Assembly (NCBI RefSeq): GCF_900188405.1
Contig: NZ_FZOF01000001.1
Location: 434,001 to 498,000 of the forward strand
Direction of reading: 5' to 3'
Length of the DNA: 64,000 nucleotides
Source of the DNA: Actinacidiphila glaucinigra
Lineage (GTDB): Bacteria; Actinomycetota; Actinomycetes; Streptomycetales; Streptomycetaceae
Each line of letters starts with the position of its first letter. Position 1 is the first letter of the stretch. Below are positions 9,308 through 17,750 of this stretch, one piece after another. The notes below the pieces were generated by a model, which had not been told where the DNA came from, made no database searches, and saw only the letters and a program-made list of their open reading frames with translations. A program made the translations under genes and the position numbers.

Positions 9308-10696
9308 TCAGTCGTGCGAGTGCAGCGGCTTGCCGGCCAGCGCGAGGTGGGCCTCGCCGAGGGCCTCGCTCTGCGTCGGGTGCGCGTGGATGAGCTGCGC
9401 GACCTCCGCGGGCAGGGCCTCCCAGTTGTAGACCAGCTGGGCCTCGCCGACCTGCTCGCCCATACGGTCACCGACCATGTGGACGCCGACCACCGCACCG
9501 TCGCGGACCTGGACGAGCTTGATCTCGCCCGCGGTCTTGAGGATCTTGCTCTTGCCGTTGCCGGCCAGGTTGTACTTCAGGGTGACGACCTTGTCCGCGC
9601 CGTACAGCTCCTTGGCCTTGGCCTCGGAGATACCCACGGAGGCGACCTCGGGGTGGCAGTACGTGACGCGCGGCACGCCGTCGTAGTCGATCGGCACGGT
9701 CTTCAGGCCGGCCAGCCGCTCCGCGACGAGGATGCCCTCGGCGAAGCCGACGTGGGCCAGCTGCAGGGTCGGGACGAGGTCGCCGACCGCGGAGATGGTG
9801 GGCACGTTGGTGCGCATGTACTCGTCGGCGAGGACGTAGCCGCGGTCCATGGCGACCCCGGCCTCCTCGTAGCCCAGGCCCTGGGAGACCGGGCCGCGGC
9901 CGACGGCCACGAGCAGGACCTCGGCCTCGAACTCCTTGCCGTCGGCCAGGGTGACCTTGACGCCGTCCGCGGTGTACTCGGCCTTGGAGAAGAAGGTGCC
10001 GAGGTTGAACTTGATGCCCCGCTTGCGGAAGGCGCGCTCCAGCAGCTTGGAGCTGTTCTCGTCCTCGGCCGGCACGAGGTGCGGCAGGCCCTCGACGATG
10101 GTGACGTCGGCGCCGAAGGACTTCCACGCCGAGGCGAACTCGACGCCGATGACGCCGCCGCCGAGGATGATCGCCGACTTCGGCACGCGGTCCAGGACCA
10201 GCGCGTGGTCGGAGGAGATGATGCGGTCGCCGTCGATGGCCAGGCCCGGCAGCGACTTCGGCACGGAGCCGGTCGCCAGCAGGACGTGCCGGCCGGTGTA
10301 GCGCTGGCCGTTGACGTCCACGGAGGTGGCGGAGGAGAGCCGGCCCTCGCCGGTCACGTAGGTGACCTTGCGCGAGGCCACCAGGCCCTGCAGGCCCTTG
10401 TACAGGCCCGAGATCACGTCGTCCTTGTACTTGTGGACCCCGGCGATGTCGATGCCCTCGAAAGTGGCCTTGACACCGAACTGCTCGGCCTCGCGGGCCT
10501 GGTCCGCGATCTCACCGGCGTGCAGCAGAGCCTTTGTGGGGATGCAGCCGCGGTGCAGGCAGGTGCCGCCGAGCTTGTCCTTCTCGATCAGGGCGACGTC
10601 CAGACCGAGCTGCGCCGCGCGCAGGGCCGCGGCGTAGCCGCCGCTACCGCCACCGAGGATCACTAGGTCGAAAACGGTGCTGGCGTCGTTCGCCAC
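9308..10696 (-). CDS. lpd: Dihydrolipoamide dehydrogenase (E3)
   Basis: Reoxidises dihydrolipoyl groups on E2 and glycine-cleavage H protein, passing electrons through FAD to NAD+. 462 residues from GTG 10696, chosen because GGAGG lies seven bases upstream; longer readings are low-complexity and would cover that site. The FAD motif GGGSGGYAA begins at residue 15. The redox disulfide is Cys46/Cys51 (GGTCLHRGCIPTK), the NAD motif is GGGVIGVEFA, and the C-terminal catalytic motif is HAHPTQSE. First gene of the lpd-sucB pair. Confidence 0.97.
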   Translation of the reverse strand: MANDASTVFDLVILGGGSGGYAAALRAAQLGLDVALIEKDKLGGTCLHRGCIPTKALLHAGEIADQAREAEQFGVKATFEGIDIAGVHKYKDDVISGLYKGLQGLVASRKVTYVTGEGRLSSATSVDVNGQRYTGRHVLLATGSVPKSLPGLAIDGDRIISSDHALVLDRVPKSAIILGGGVIGVEFASAWKSFGADVTIVEGLPHLVPAEDENSSKLLERAFRKRGIKFNLGTFFSKAEYTADGVKVTLADGKEFEAEVLLVAVGRGPVSQGLGYEEAGVAMDRGYVLADEYMRTNVPTISAVGDLVPTLQLAHVGFAEGILVAERLAGLKTVPIDYDGVPRVTYCHPEVASVGISEAKAKELYGADKVVTLKYNLAGNGKSKILKTAGEIKLVQVRDGAVVGVHMVGDRMGEQVGEAQLVYNWEALPAEVAQLIHAHPTQSEALGEAHLALAGKPLHSHD

Positions 10697-10940
10697 GTCA
10701 CGTCCTCCATGCATGGATACGCCGGAGCCGGTCCGTCGTGACCGGGCGGCGGCTTTTGTTCGGCCGCTTCTGTTAAACGGGGCCCTGTCGTGCCGAGACA
10801 ACATCTTCGCACTTGTTCGGGGCGGACGAGGCACCGGGCCGGTGTCTGAGACGTACGGAACGTCCCCGGCCGGTGCTACTCGCCGGTATCCCCCACGGAA
10901 TACGGAGCGGTTGCACTCTTTGCTCGCTCTTGGCGAACGC
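10697..10940 (-). promoter_or_regulatory. lpd upstream region with candidate promoter
   Basis: No gene is seen. On the reverse strand TTGTCT (10796-10801) and TTTAAC (10772-10777) are 18 bases apart and could be -35 and -10 boxes, giving a leader of about 65 bases before lpd. This rests on pattern only. Confidence 0.3.
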
Positions 10941-10973
10941 GTACGGCCCCGGATGCCATACCCGGGGCCGTAC
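10941..10973 (-). terminator. pepA terminator hairpin
   Basis: 12-bp perfect stem (GTACGGCCCCGG and its complement) with a nine-base loop, 27 bases past the pepA stop on the reverse strand. Confidence 0.75.
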
Positions 10974-10999
10974 GGAATGTGCCGAGTCTTACACCGCGG

Positions 11000-12511
11000 T
11001 CAGAGCAGTTCGCCCTCGCCGGCCTTCTCGGCCACGCGCACCAGGGTGCGGATGGCGGAGCCGGTGCCGCCCTTGGGGGTGTAGCCGAAGGGGCCGGACT
11101 CGTTGAAGGCGGGGCCCGCGATGTCCAGGTGGGCCCAGGTGATGCCCTCGCCGACGAACTCCTTCAGGAACAGGCCGGCCGCCAGGCCGCCGCCCATGCG
11201 CTCGCCCATGTTCGAGATGTCGGCGGTGGGGGAGTCCATCGCCTTGCGCAGGTCGGCCGGGAGCGGCATCGGCCAGGACTGCTCGCCGACCTCGGTCGCG
11301 GTCTCGTGCAGGGCGGTGCGGAAGGCGTCGTCGTTGGCCATGACGCCGAAGGTGCGGTTGCCGAGCGCCAGCACCATGGCGCCGGTCAGGGTCGCCACGT
11401 CGATGATCGCGTCGGGCTTCTCCTCCGAGGCGCGGGTGAGGGCGTCGGCCATCACCAGACGGCCCTCGGCGTCGGTGTTGAGCACCTCGACGGTCTTGCC
11501 GCTGTACATCTTCAGCACGTCGCCGGGGCGGGCGGCGCTGCCCGAGGGCATGTTCTCGGCGAGCGCCAGCCAGCCGGTGACGTTGACGGGCAGGCCCAGG
11601 CGCGCGGCGGCGACCACGGTGGACAGCACGGCGGCGGCGCCGCTCATGTCGCACTTCATGGTCTCGTTGTGACCGGCCGGCTTAAGGGAGATGCCGCCCG
11701 AGTCGTAGGTGATGCCCTTGCCGACCAGTGCCAGGTGCTTGGCGCCCCGGCCCTTGGCGCCCGTGTAGGCGATCTTCACCAGGCGGGGCGGGTTCGCCGA
11801 GCCCTGGCCGACGCCCATGATGCCGCCGTAGCCGCCCTTGACCAGCGCCTTCTCGTCCAGGACCTCGATCTTGAGGCCGTGCTCCTTGGCGGCCTCCTGC
11901 GCGAGGGCGGCGAAGGACTTCGGGTGGAGGTCGTTCGGCGGCATGTTGATCAGGTCGCGCGCGCGGTTGACCTCGGCCGCGATGACGGCGGCCCGCTCGG
12001 CGGCGGCCTTGTACGCCTTGTCCCGCGGCTTCGCGCCGAGCAGGGCGATCTCCGCGAGCGGCGCCTTGCCGTTGGACGACTGGTACGCGGTGTACACGTA
12101 GGCGCCGAGCAGCGCGCCCTCGGCGACGGCCTGCGCGGCGTCCGCGTCCTGCACCGGGAGCGCGTAGGCGGCCTTCTTCGACCCGGACAGCGCGCGGGCG
12201 GCGGCGCCGGCGGCCTTGCGCAGCGCCTCGTTGTCGTACGCGGCGCCGTCGGCGGGGGCCTCGCCGAGCCCGACCGCCAGCACGACCGGGGACTTCAGGC
12301 CGTCCGGAGCGGGGAGCTTGGTCACCTCACCCTCAGCGCCCGAGGCGCCCAGCGTCTCGAGCGTCGCGGCGAGCCGCCCGGCGAAGGCCTGGTCCACCGC
12401 CTCCGCCCCGGCGGCGACCTCGGGGCCCTTGGCGCCCTTGGTCACGCCGACGACGACGGCGTCAGCGCGCAGCGCTGCCGCGGAGGAGGTGCTGAGAGTC
12501 AGTGCAGTCAC
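11000..12511 (-). CDS. pepA: Leucyl aminopeptidase, M17 family
   Basis: Cytoplasmic two-metal aminopeptidase releasing N-terminal Leu and other residues. 503 residues from GTG 12511 (VTALTLSTSS). The M17 signature NTDAEGRLVMADAL is present, as are the metal/catalytic region GKGITYDSGGISLKP and MKCDMSGAAAVL. The N-terminal domain (about 1-170) is the variable half normal for the family. The start follows known actinobacterial PepA N-termini; the Shine-Dalgarno match is weak. It is flanked by lpd and cobS, with no evident functional link. Confidence 0.95.
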   Translation of the reverse strand: MTALTLSTSSAAALRADAVVVGVTKGAKGPEVAAGAEAVDQAFAGRLAATLETLGASGAEGEVTKLPAPDGLKSPVVLAVGLGEAPADGAAYDNEALRKAAGAAARALSGSKKAAYALPVQDADAAQAVAEGALLGAYVYTAYQSSNGKAPLAEIALLGAKPRDKAYKAAAERAAVIAAEVNRARDLINMPPNDLHPKSFAALAQEAAKEHGLKIEVLDEKALVKGGYGGIMGVGQGSANPPRLVKIAYTGAKGRGAKHLALVGKGITYDSGGISLKPAGHNETMKCDMSGAAAVLSTVVAAARLGLPVNVTGWLALAENMPSGSAARPGDVLKMYSGKTVEVLNTDAEGRLVMADALTRASEEKPDAIIDVATLTGAMVLALGNRTFGVMANDDAFRTALHETATEVGEQSWPMPLPADLRKAMDSPTADISNMGERMGGGLAAGLFLKEFVGEGITWAHLDIAGPAFNESGPFGYTPKGGTGSAIRTLVRVAEKAGEGELL

Positions 12512-12801
12512 GGTGATGCGGATCCTGTTCCTTCGGGGGTCCAATACTTGACGCCGGACTCCGTCCGGCTCCCCTCGTGTCCCGATGCCGGGCGTCCTTC
12601 GCGGCATGGAACGGGGGTGCAGGACCGACCTTACGCTCACTCCTGTCACTTGCGACCACGACCTGCGCCCATGACGGCGAAGGCGCGGGTTTTCCCTAGG
12701 GGAACGCGCCCGCACGGCACCCCTGCGAGGGCCCCGACACCCGGCCCTGCGGAGGGAGTTGGGGTATCCCCCGACGCCGCGGCGCGGTCGTCGCGCGGCG
12801 C

Positions 12802-13626
12802 TCAGCCCAGGGTCAGCACCAGCAGCGCGGTCGTCGCCGCGGTCTCGCACAACGCGCCGAAGACGTCACCGGTGACGCCTCCCAGGCGCCGGCGGCACCG
12901 CCGGAGCAGCAGTTCGGCCGCGGCCAGCGCCAGTACCGCGGCCGCCGCGCAGCGCGCCGCGTCCGGCGCGCCGAAGGCGGCCCCGCAGCCGGCGCAGACC
13001 GCCACCGTCAGCGCGGCGAGCGCCCAGGCGGTACGGACGGGGACGGCGCCCGCCACGGCCGCGCCGAGCCCGCCGGGCCGGGCCGGCGGCACACCGTCGC
13101 GGCAGGCCAGCGTCATCGCGGCGCGGGCGGTGAGCCCCGCCAGGGCGGCGGCCACCGCGCCCCGGGTCCAGGACTGGCCGTACAACTCGGCGAGCGCGGC
13201 GACCTGGGCCAGCAGGACGAGGATCAGGGTGAGCACCCCGAAGGGCCCGATGTCGGACTGCTTCATGATCCGCAGCGCGTCCTCGGCGGGCTTTCCGCTG
13301 CCCAGCCCGTCGGCGGTGTCGGCCAGCCCGTCCAGGTGCAGCCCGCGCGTCAGGGCGGCCGGAACGGCGGCGCTCGCGACCGCGGCGGGCAGCGGCCCCG
13401 AGCCGAGGAGCAGCAGCAGTCCGCCGGCCGCCGCCGCGCACAGCCCCACGACCAGCCCGACGGGCGGCGCCCAGAGCATCCCCGCGCGGGCCGCCGGGCG
13501 GTCCCAGCGGCCGACGTGGACCCGCAGCACCGTCAGCGTGCCGAAGGCGAAGCGCAGTCCGTCGGCCGCCGTCGCGGCCGGGGGAGCGGGAAGGGGCGCG
13601 GGGTCGGGGGCGGGGCCGGCGGTCAT
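12802..13626 (-). CDS. cobS: Adenosylcobinamide-GDP ribazoletransferase (cobalamin synthase)
   Basis: Membrane enzyme joining adenosylcobinamide-GDP and alpha-ribazole in the last stage of B12 assembly. 274 residues from ATG 13626. The family motif HLDGLADTADGLGSG, MKQSDIGPFGVL and several hydrophobic helices (for example VGLVVGLCAAAAGGLLLLLG) are seen. A Pro/Ala-rich N-terminal tail of about 25 residues is extra. cobT and cobU lie 3-5 kb away on the same strand, interrupted by unrelated genes. Confidence 0.93.
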   Translation of the reverse strand: MTAGPAPDPAPLPAPPAATAADGLRFAFGTLTVLRVHVGRWDRPAARAGMLWAPPVGLVVGLCAAAAGGLLLLLGSGPLPAAVASAAVPAALTRGLHLDGLADTADGLGSGKPAEDALRIMKQSDIGPFGVLTLILVLLAQVAALAELYGQSWTRGAVAAALAGLTARAAMTLACRDGVPPARPGGLGAAVAGAVPVRTAWALAALTVAVCAGCGAAFGAPDAARCAAAAVLALAAAELLLRRCRRRLGGVTGDVFGALCETAATTALLVLTLG

Positions 13627-13657
13627 GGCGTGCAGGGTAACCGCCGGGGCGGAACCG

Positions 13658-13663
13658 TATAGT
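13658..13663 (+). promoter_or_regulatory. Candidate -10 box for the integral membrane protein gene
   Basis: TATAGT lies 32 bases before the ATG at 13696; GGAG follows near the start. No strong -35 box was found. Confidence 0.3.
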
Positions 13664-13695
13664 GCCGCATACGGGGCGAATCTGGAGCAATCGGC

Positions 13696-14433
13696 ATGGG
13701 CGACTGGTGGTACCGCAACATCATCGAGCCGGGAAAGCTGCCGCTGCTCCTCGCGCTCGGCGCGTTCGTGCTGACCTTCCTGGTCACGCGGATGATCACC
13801 CGCCTCATCCGGGCCGGAAGGGGCCCCTTCCGCAACATCTCCTCCGGCGGCACCCACATCCACCACGTGGTGCCCGGGATCATCCTCATGACGATCGGCG
13901 GCTTCGGGGGCGTCGCCAGTTCCTCACGGGGCTTCGGCGCCGGCCTGTCGGCGGTCCTGTTCGGCGCCGGAGCGGGCCTGGTGCTCGACGAGTTCGCGCT
14001 CGTGCTCTACCTCGACGACGTGTACTGGAGCGATCGCGGACGCAAGAGCGTCGAGGCCGTCGTCGTCACCTTCTCCGTCGTCCTGATGATGCTCTGCGGC
14101 CTGGTCCCCTTCGGCGTCGACTCGGTGACCCCGGACGAGCAGCAGAGCCGCGTCTCGGTGATCCTCACCATCGCCGTCAACTTCCTGTTCGTCCTCGTCG
14201 CCCTCGTCAAGGGCAAGATGCGCTCCGCCGTCCTCGGCGTCTTCGTGCCCTTCGTCGCCCTGTACGCCGCGCTGCGGCTGGCGCGCCCCGACTCGCTGTG
14301 GGCCGAGCGGGTCTACTCCCGCAGGCCCCGGGCGGCCCAGCGGGCCGAGGCCCGTGCCGCCCGCCACGACGCGCGGTGGTCGGGCCCGCTGAGGCGGCTG
14401 CAGGACTGGCTCGGCGGCTTCACGGAGCACTGA
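13696..14433 (+). CDS. Integral membrane protein of unknown function
   Basis: 245 residues from ATG 13696 with GGAG upstream. Five or six hydrophobic helices are visible: LPLLLALGAFVLTFLVT, VVPGIILMTIGGF, GLSAVLFGAGAGLVL, VVVTFSVVLMMLCGLV, ILTIAVNFLFVLVALV. A histidine cluster (GGTHIHHVVPG) lies between helices 1 and 2, and an acidic run (LDEFALVLYLDDVYW) follows. The C-terminal 60 residues are basic and cytoplasmic-looking. The family is unrecognised; the His and Asp/Glu sites could bind metal or haem, but that is a guess. Divergent from cobS. Confidence 0.8.
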   Translation: MGDWWYRNIIEPGKLPLLLALGAFVLTFLVTRMITRLIRAGRGPFRNISSGGTHIHHVVPGIILMTIGGFGGVASSSRGFGAGLSAVLFGAGAGLVLDEFALVLYLDDVYWSDRGRKSVEAVVVTFSVVLMMLCGLVPFGVDSVTPDEQQSRVSVILTIAVNFLFVLVALVKGKMRSAVLGVFVPFVALYAALRLARPDSLWAERVYSRRPRAAQRAEARAARHDARWSGPLRRLQDWLGGFTEH

Positions 14434-14619
14434 GCCCCGGGGCGTCCGCCGGGTGTGCGGCGCCGGCGGCTCACGCCGGTCCCCGCGGACGGCGTCGGTG
14501 AGCGTCCGCGCCCCGACGGGCCGCGGCTTTCACCTCGGCCGTCGGACGCCCGTCGCGTGTGGTGGCCGCGTGCCGGGTGCAGGCCGCCGCGGCGCCCCGG
14601 CCGGGCCCCGGCGCCGGTT
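14434..14619. other. Gene-free stretch beside the esterase remnant
   Basis: Nothing beyond GC-rich sequence; no convincing gene, RNA or strong hairpin. Together with the remnant, about 490 bases separate the membrane protein gene from the lysyltransferase gene. Confidence 0.4.
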
Positions 14620-14830
14620 TCAATGAACCGGCGGCCCGAACCCCCTCACCGACGCGGCCGCCCCCGGCTCGTACGGCCGCCACGGCCCGCGCCCCTCCTC
14701 GCTGCCCCCGTCCCCGCCCTCCCCGCCGTCCGGGCGGCCGGTCGCCACGAACGAGGCGAGCGCCCCGCCGAAGGCCCGGGCGAGGGCGCGGTCGGACTCG
14801 TCCACCGGGCCGAGCATCGGCGCCTCGGCG
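14620..14830 (-). pseudogene. Remnant of a type-B carboxylesterase C-terminus
   Basis: On the reverse strand a short frame reads PMLGPVDESDRALARAF, then GALASFVATGRPDG, then PWRPYEPG, ending at TGA 14620-14622. This order is that of the C-terminal end of type-B carboxylesterases (acidic helix, FA.TG.P, W..Y.P). The catalytic Ser/Glu/His parts are absent and no start codon or full domain precedes it. Best read as a decayed fragment; chance resemblance in GC-rich DNA is possible. Confidence 0.5.
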
Positions 14831-14920
14831 AACGGCCCCGGCGGTGGCGGCCGGCCGCTCCAGGCGCTCGACCGTCTCCGTGCCGCCGTGCCGCCGTGGC
14901 GATCCGGGCCGGCCGGTCCC

Positions 14921-16627
14921 CTACCGCCGCGGCGAGGGCATCCTGGGCGCGGCGAGGAAGCCCTCGGCACGTGCGCTCGCCAGTCCGATGCGCGGGAGTT
15001 CGCCGCCCTTCTCGAAGAGCAGGAAACGCGGCTCCCACACGGGCCGGTACTTGGCGTTGGCGCGGTACAGCGACTCGATCTGCCACCACCGGGAGAAGAA
15101 GGTCAGCAGCGCCCGCCACATCCGCAGCACCGGTCCGGCGCCCAGCTTCGCCCCGCGCTCGAAGACCGACCGGAACACGGCGAAGTTGAGCGAGACCCGC
15201 TCGAGGCCGAACTCCTCCGCGCGCCGGATCAGCTCGATCACCATGAACTCCACCAGCCCGTTGTCGGAGTCCCGGTCGCGGCGCATCAGGTCCAGCGACA
15301 GCCCGTGCCGCCCCCACGGCACGAAGCTGAGCAGCGCCCGCGGTTCGCCCCCCTCGTCCGCGCACTCCACCATGACGCAGCGGCCGTCCGCCGGGTCGCC
15401 GAGCCGTCCCAGCGCCATGGAGAAGCCCCGTTCGGTCCGCCCGTACCGCCAGCGGTCCGCGCGCTCGACCAGGGCCGCCATCTCCCGCTCCGGGATGTCC
15501 TCGTGCCGCCGTACGCGGACGGTGTACCCGGCGCGCCCGATCCGGTGGTGCGCCTGTCGCACGGTGCGCATCGCGCGGCCCTCCAGGGTGAAGTCGGCGA
15601 CCTCGACGACCGCCTCGTCGCCGAGTTCGAGGGCGTCCAGCCCGTGCCGGGCGTACACCGTGCCGCCCTCCTCGCCGGCTCCCACCACCGCCGGGACCCA
15701 GGCGTGCTCCCGGGCCTCGGCGAGCCAGGCCCCGATCGCCCCGGGCCAGGCCTCGGGGTCGCCGATCGGGTCTCCGGAGGCGAGGGACACCCCGCCGACG
15801 ACGCGGTAGGCGATCGCCGACTTGCCAGAGGGCGACCAGACCACGCTCTTGTCGCGGCGCAGCGCGAAGTAGCCGAGCGAGTCCCGCTCGCCGTGCCGGT
15901 CCAGCAGGGCCCGCAGCCGCATCTCGTCCCGCGGGCCCAGCAGTTCACGGCCGCGCGGCGAGCGGAACGCCGCGTACAGCACCAGCAGGAACAGCACCGC
16001 GCTCAGGGCGTTGATGACGACGTCGACCCAGCCCGGGGACGAGATCCCGGGGAAGGACTTCCCGGCGTCCGCCAGCGAGACCACACGGAGCATGGCGTAC
16101 GCGTACCGCTCGCCGAAGGTGGAGCCGTGCCCGGTGTCGGTGACGGTGACCAGCCCGGCGGCGAGCAGCCCGCCGACCGCGACACCGCCGACGGCGACCG
16201 CGGCGGCCAGCCGGGGGTTGGCGGGGTCGCCCTTGGCGCGGAACGCGCGGCGCCCGGCGAGCAGCGCGGCGCAGAAGGCGGCGGTGATCCCCAGCGACAC
16301 CCAGTTCTGCGGGTGGCCCCGGACCTCGGGGACGGCCGTCGCCGCGGCCAGGAACAGCAGGTAGAGCCCGGCGAGGACGAGGTTGAGCAGCCAGGCCGCG
16401 CGTTTCCCGCGGCGCATCGTGACCGCCAGGAAGAGCGCGAGGAAGGCCGGGGTGTAGCCGGCGGTCAGCAGGTACGGCGTGAAGTACTCGTCGACGTCGT
16501 GCCGCCGGATGTCGTTGCCGAAGGACACCCACACCGCGCCCAGCAGGTCGACCAGGCCGACCACGCGCAGATACCCGACGGTGAACACCGCGCAGCGTTC
16601 ACGACGGACCGAACAGGCCGTTCCCAT
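14921..16627 (-). CDS. MprF-like phosphatidylglycerol lysyltransferase domain protein (DUF2156)
   Basis: 568 residues from ATG 16627. The N-terminal half has about six membrane helices (for example YLRVVGLVDLLGAVW, AFLALFLAVTM, VINALSAVLFLLVLYAAF). The C-terminal half (about 240-560) is the cytoplasmic DUF2156 aminoacyl-transfer domain: DSLGYFALRRDKSVVWS, YRVVGGVSLASGDPIGDP, RGFSMALGRLGDP, NFAVFRSVFERG. MprF proteins put lysine from Lys-tRNA on phosphatidylglycerol, lowering envelope charge; some relatives use other amino acids. It sits between cobT and the esterase remnant without an evident pathway link. Confidence 0.88.
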   Translation of the reverse strand: MGTACSVRRERCAVFTVGYLRVVGLVDLLGAVWVSFGNDIRRHDVDEYFTPYLLTAGYTPAFLALFLAVTMRRGKRAAWLLNLVLAGLYLLFLAAATAVPEVRGHPQNWVSLGITAAFCAALLAGRRAFRAKGDPANPRLAAAVAVGGVAVGGLLAAGLVTVTDTGHGSTFGERYAYAMLRVVSLADAGKSFPGISSPGWVDVVINALSAVLFLLVLYAAFRSPRGRELLGPRDEMRLRALLDRHGERDSLGYFALRRDKSVVWSPSGKSAIAYRVVGGVSLASGDPIGDPEAWPGAIGAWLAEAREHAWVPAVVGAGEEGGTVYARHGLDALELGDEAVVEVADFTLEGRAMRTVRQAHHRIGRAGYTVRVRRHEDIPEREMAALVERADRWRYGRTERGFSMALGRLGDPADGRCVMVECADEGGEPRALLSFVPWGRHGLSLDLMRRDRDSDNGLVEFMVIELIRRAEEFGLERVSLNFAVFRSVFERGAKLGAGPVLRMWRALLTFFSRWWQIESLYRANAKYRPVWEPRFLLFEKGGELPRIGLASARAEGFLAAPRMPSPRR

Positions 16628-16666
16628 AAGCCCGGATCCTACGGGAACGGCCTGGTTCGTGATGTG

Positions 16667-17722
16667 TCAGAAACGTTCCGGCAGCTCCGCCGACAGGGCC
16701 GCCGCCGCCCTCAGCAGCGGCAGCGCCAGCAGCGCCCCGGTGCCCTCACCCGCCGTCACCTTCTGGTCCAGCAGGGGCTCGATGGACAGCCGGTCCAGCG
16801 CCTTGACCTGGCCGGGCTCACCGCTGGCCTGCCCGGCCAGCCACCAGTCCGGCGCCCGGAAGGCGATGCGCTGCGCGACCAGCGCGCACGCCGCCGATAC
16901 CACGCCGTCCAGGACCACCGGCAGCTTCCGTACCGAGGCCTGCAGCAGGAAGCCGGTGATCGCCGCCACGTCCGCGCCGCCGACCGCCGCCAGCAGCTCC
17001 AGCTGGTCGCCCAGCACGGGCCGGGCCCGGCGCAACGCGTCGCGGATCGCCGCGCACTTGCGCATCCAGGTGATGTCGTCGATGCCCGAACCCCGGCCGG
17101 TCACCACCGAGGCGTCCGTGCCGCACAGCGCCGCGACCAGCACCCCGGCCACCGTGGTGCCGCCCACGCTCAGGTCGCCGAGGAGCACCAGGTCCGTGCC
17201 GGAGTCCGCCTCCTCGTCCGCGACGGCCATACCGGCCCGGAACGCCGCCTCGGCCTCCTCGGCCGTCAGCGCGTCCTCCACGTCGATCCGGCCGGAGCCG
17301 CGCCGCACCCGGTGCGCCGTCACGTCGGCGGGCAGGTCCTCGGCCGGGGCGTCCACGCCCACGTCCACCACCCGGACCCCCGCGCCGTACTGACGGGCCA
17401 GCACATTGACCGGCGAGGCCCCGTCCAGGACCCGCCGCACCAGCTCCACCGCGGTGCCCTCGGTGCGGGCCGACACCTTCAGCGCCGCCACCCCGTGGTC
17501 CGCGGCGAAGAGCACCGCCTTGGGGTGCTCGATCGGGCGTACGGTCGCCACACCCTGGGCCGCCGAAAGCCAGTCGGCGAGCTCGGCCAGCCCGCCCAGC
17601 GCGCTCGCCGGACGCACCAGCCGCTGCCAGCGGTCGCGGGCGTCACGGCGCACACCGGCGTCCGGACGCTCCACCAGGGTCGCGAAGTCATCAAGGTTCA
17701 GGCCGCTCACGGGGTCGAACAC
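16667..17722 (-). CDS. cobT: Nicotinate-nucleotide--dimethylbenzimidazole phosphoribosyltransferase
   Basis: Makes alpha-ribazole phosphate for the lower ligand of B12. 351 residues if GTG 17722 is used; GTG 17710 (VSGLNLDDF) is an equally good start because neither has a strong ribosome site. Family marks are AVLFAADHGVAA, LLGDLSVGGTTVAGVLVAAL and the catalytic region GEGTGALLALPLL. Only 28 bases separate it from the cobU fusion, so cobU-cobT is probably an operon, with cobS further downstream. Confidence 0.93.
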   Translation of the reverse strand: MFDPVSGLNLDDFATLVERPDAGVRRDARDRWQRLVRPASALGGLAELADWLSAAQGVATVRPIEHPKAVLFAADHGVAALKVSARTEGTAVELVRRVLDGASPVNVLARQYGAGVRVVDVGVDAPAEDLPADVTAHRVRRGSGRIDVEDALTAEEAEAAFRAGMAVADEEADSGTDLVLLGDLSVGGTTVAGVLVAALCGTDASVVTGRGSGIDDITWMRKCAAIRDALRRARPVLGDQLELLAAVGGADVAAITGFLLQASVRKLPVVLDGVVSAACALVAQRIAFRAPDWWLAGQASGEPGQVKALDRLSIEPLLDQKVTAGEGTGALLALPLLRAAAALSAELPERF

Positions 17723-17750
17723 TACCGGTCCGGGGGGCCGCGCGCCGAGG

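Noticed and set aside
10697-10834. N-terminal extension of lpd
   Set aside because: The extension covers the GGAGG ribosome site and has no FAD-enzyme similarity.
10979-13774. Long forward open frame opposite pepA and cobS
   Set aside because: Shadow of two well-supported reverse-strand genes; low-complexity product.
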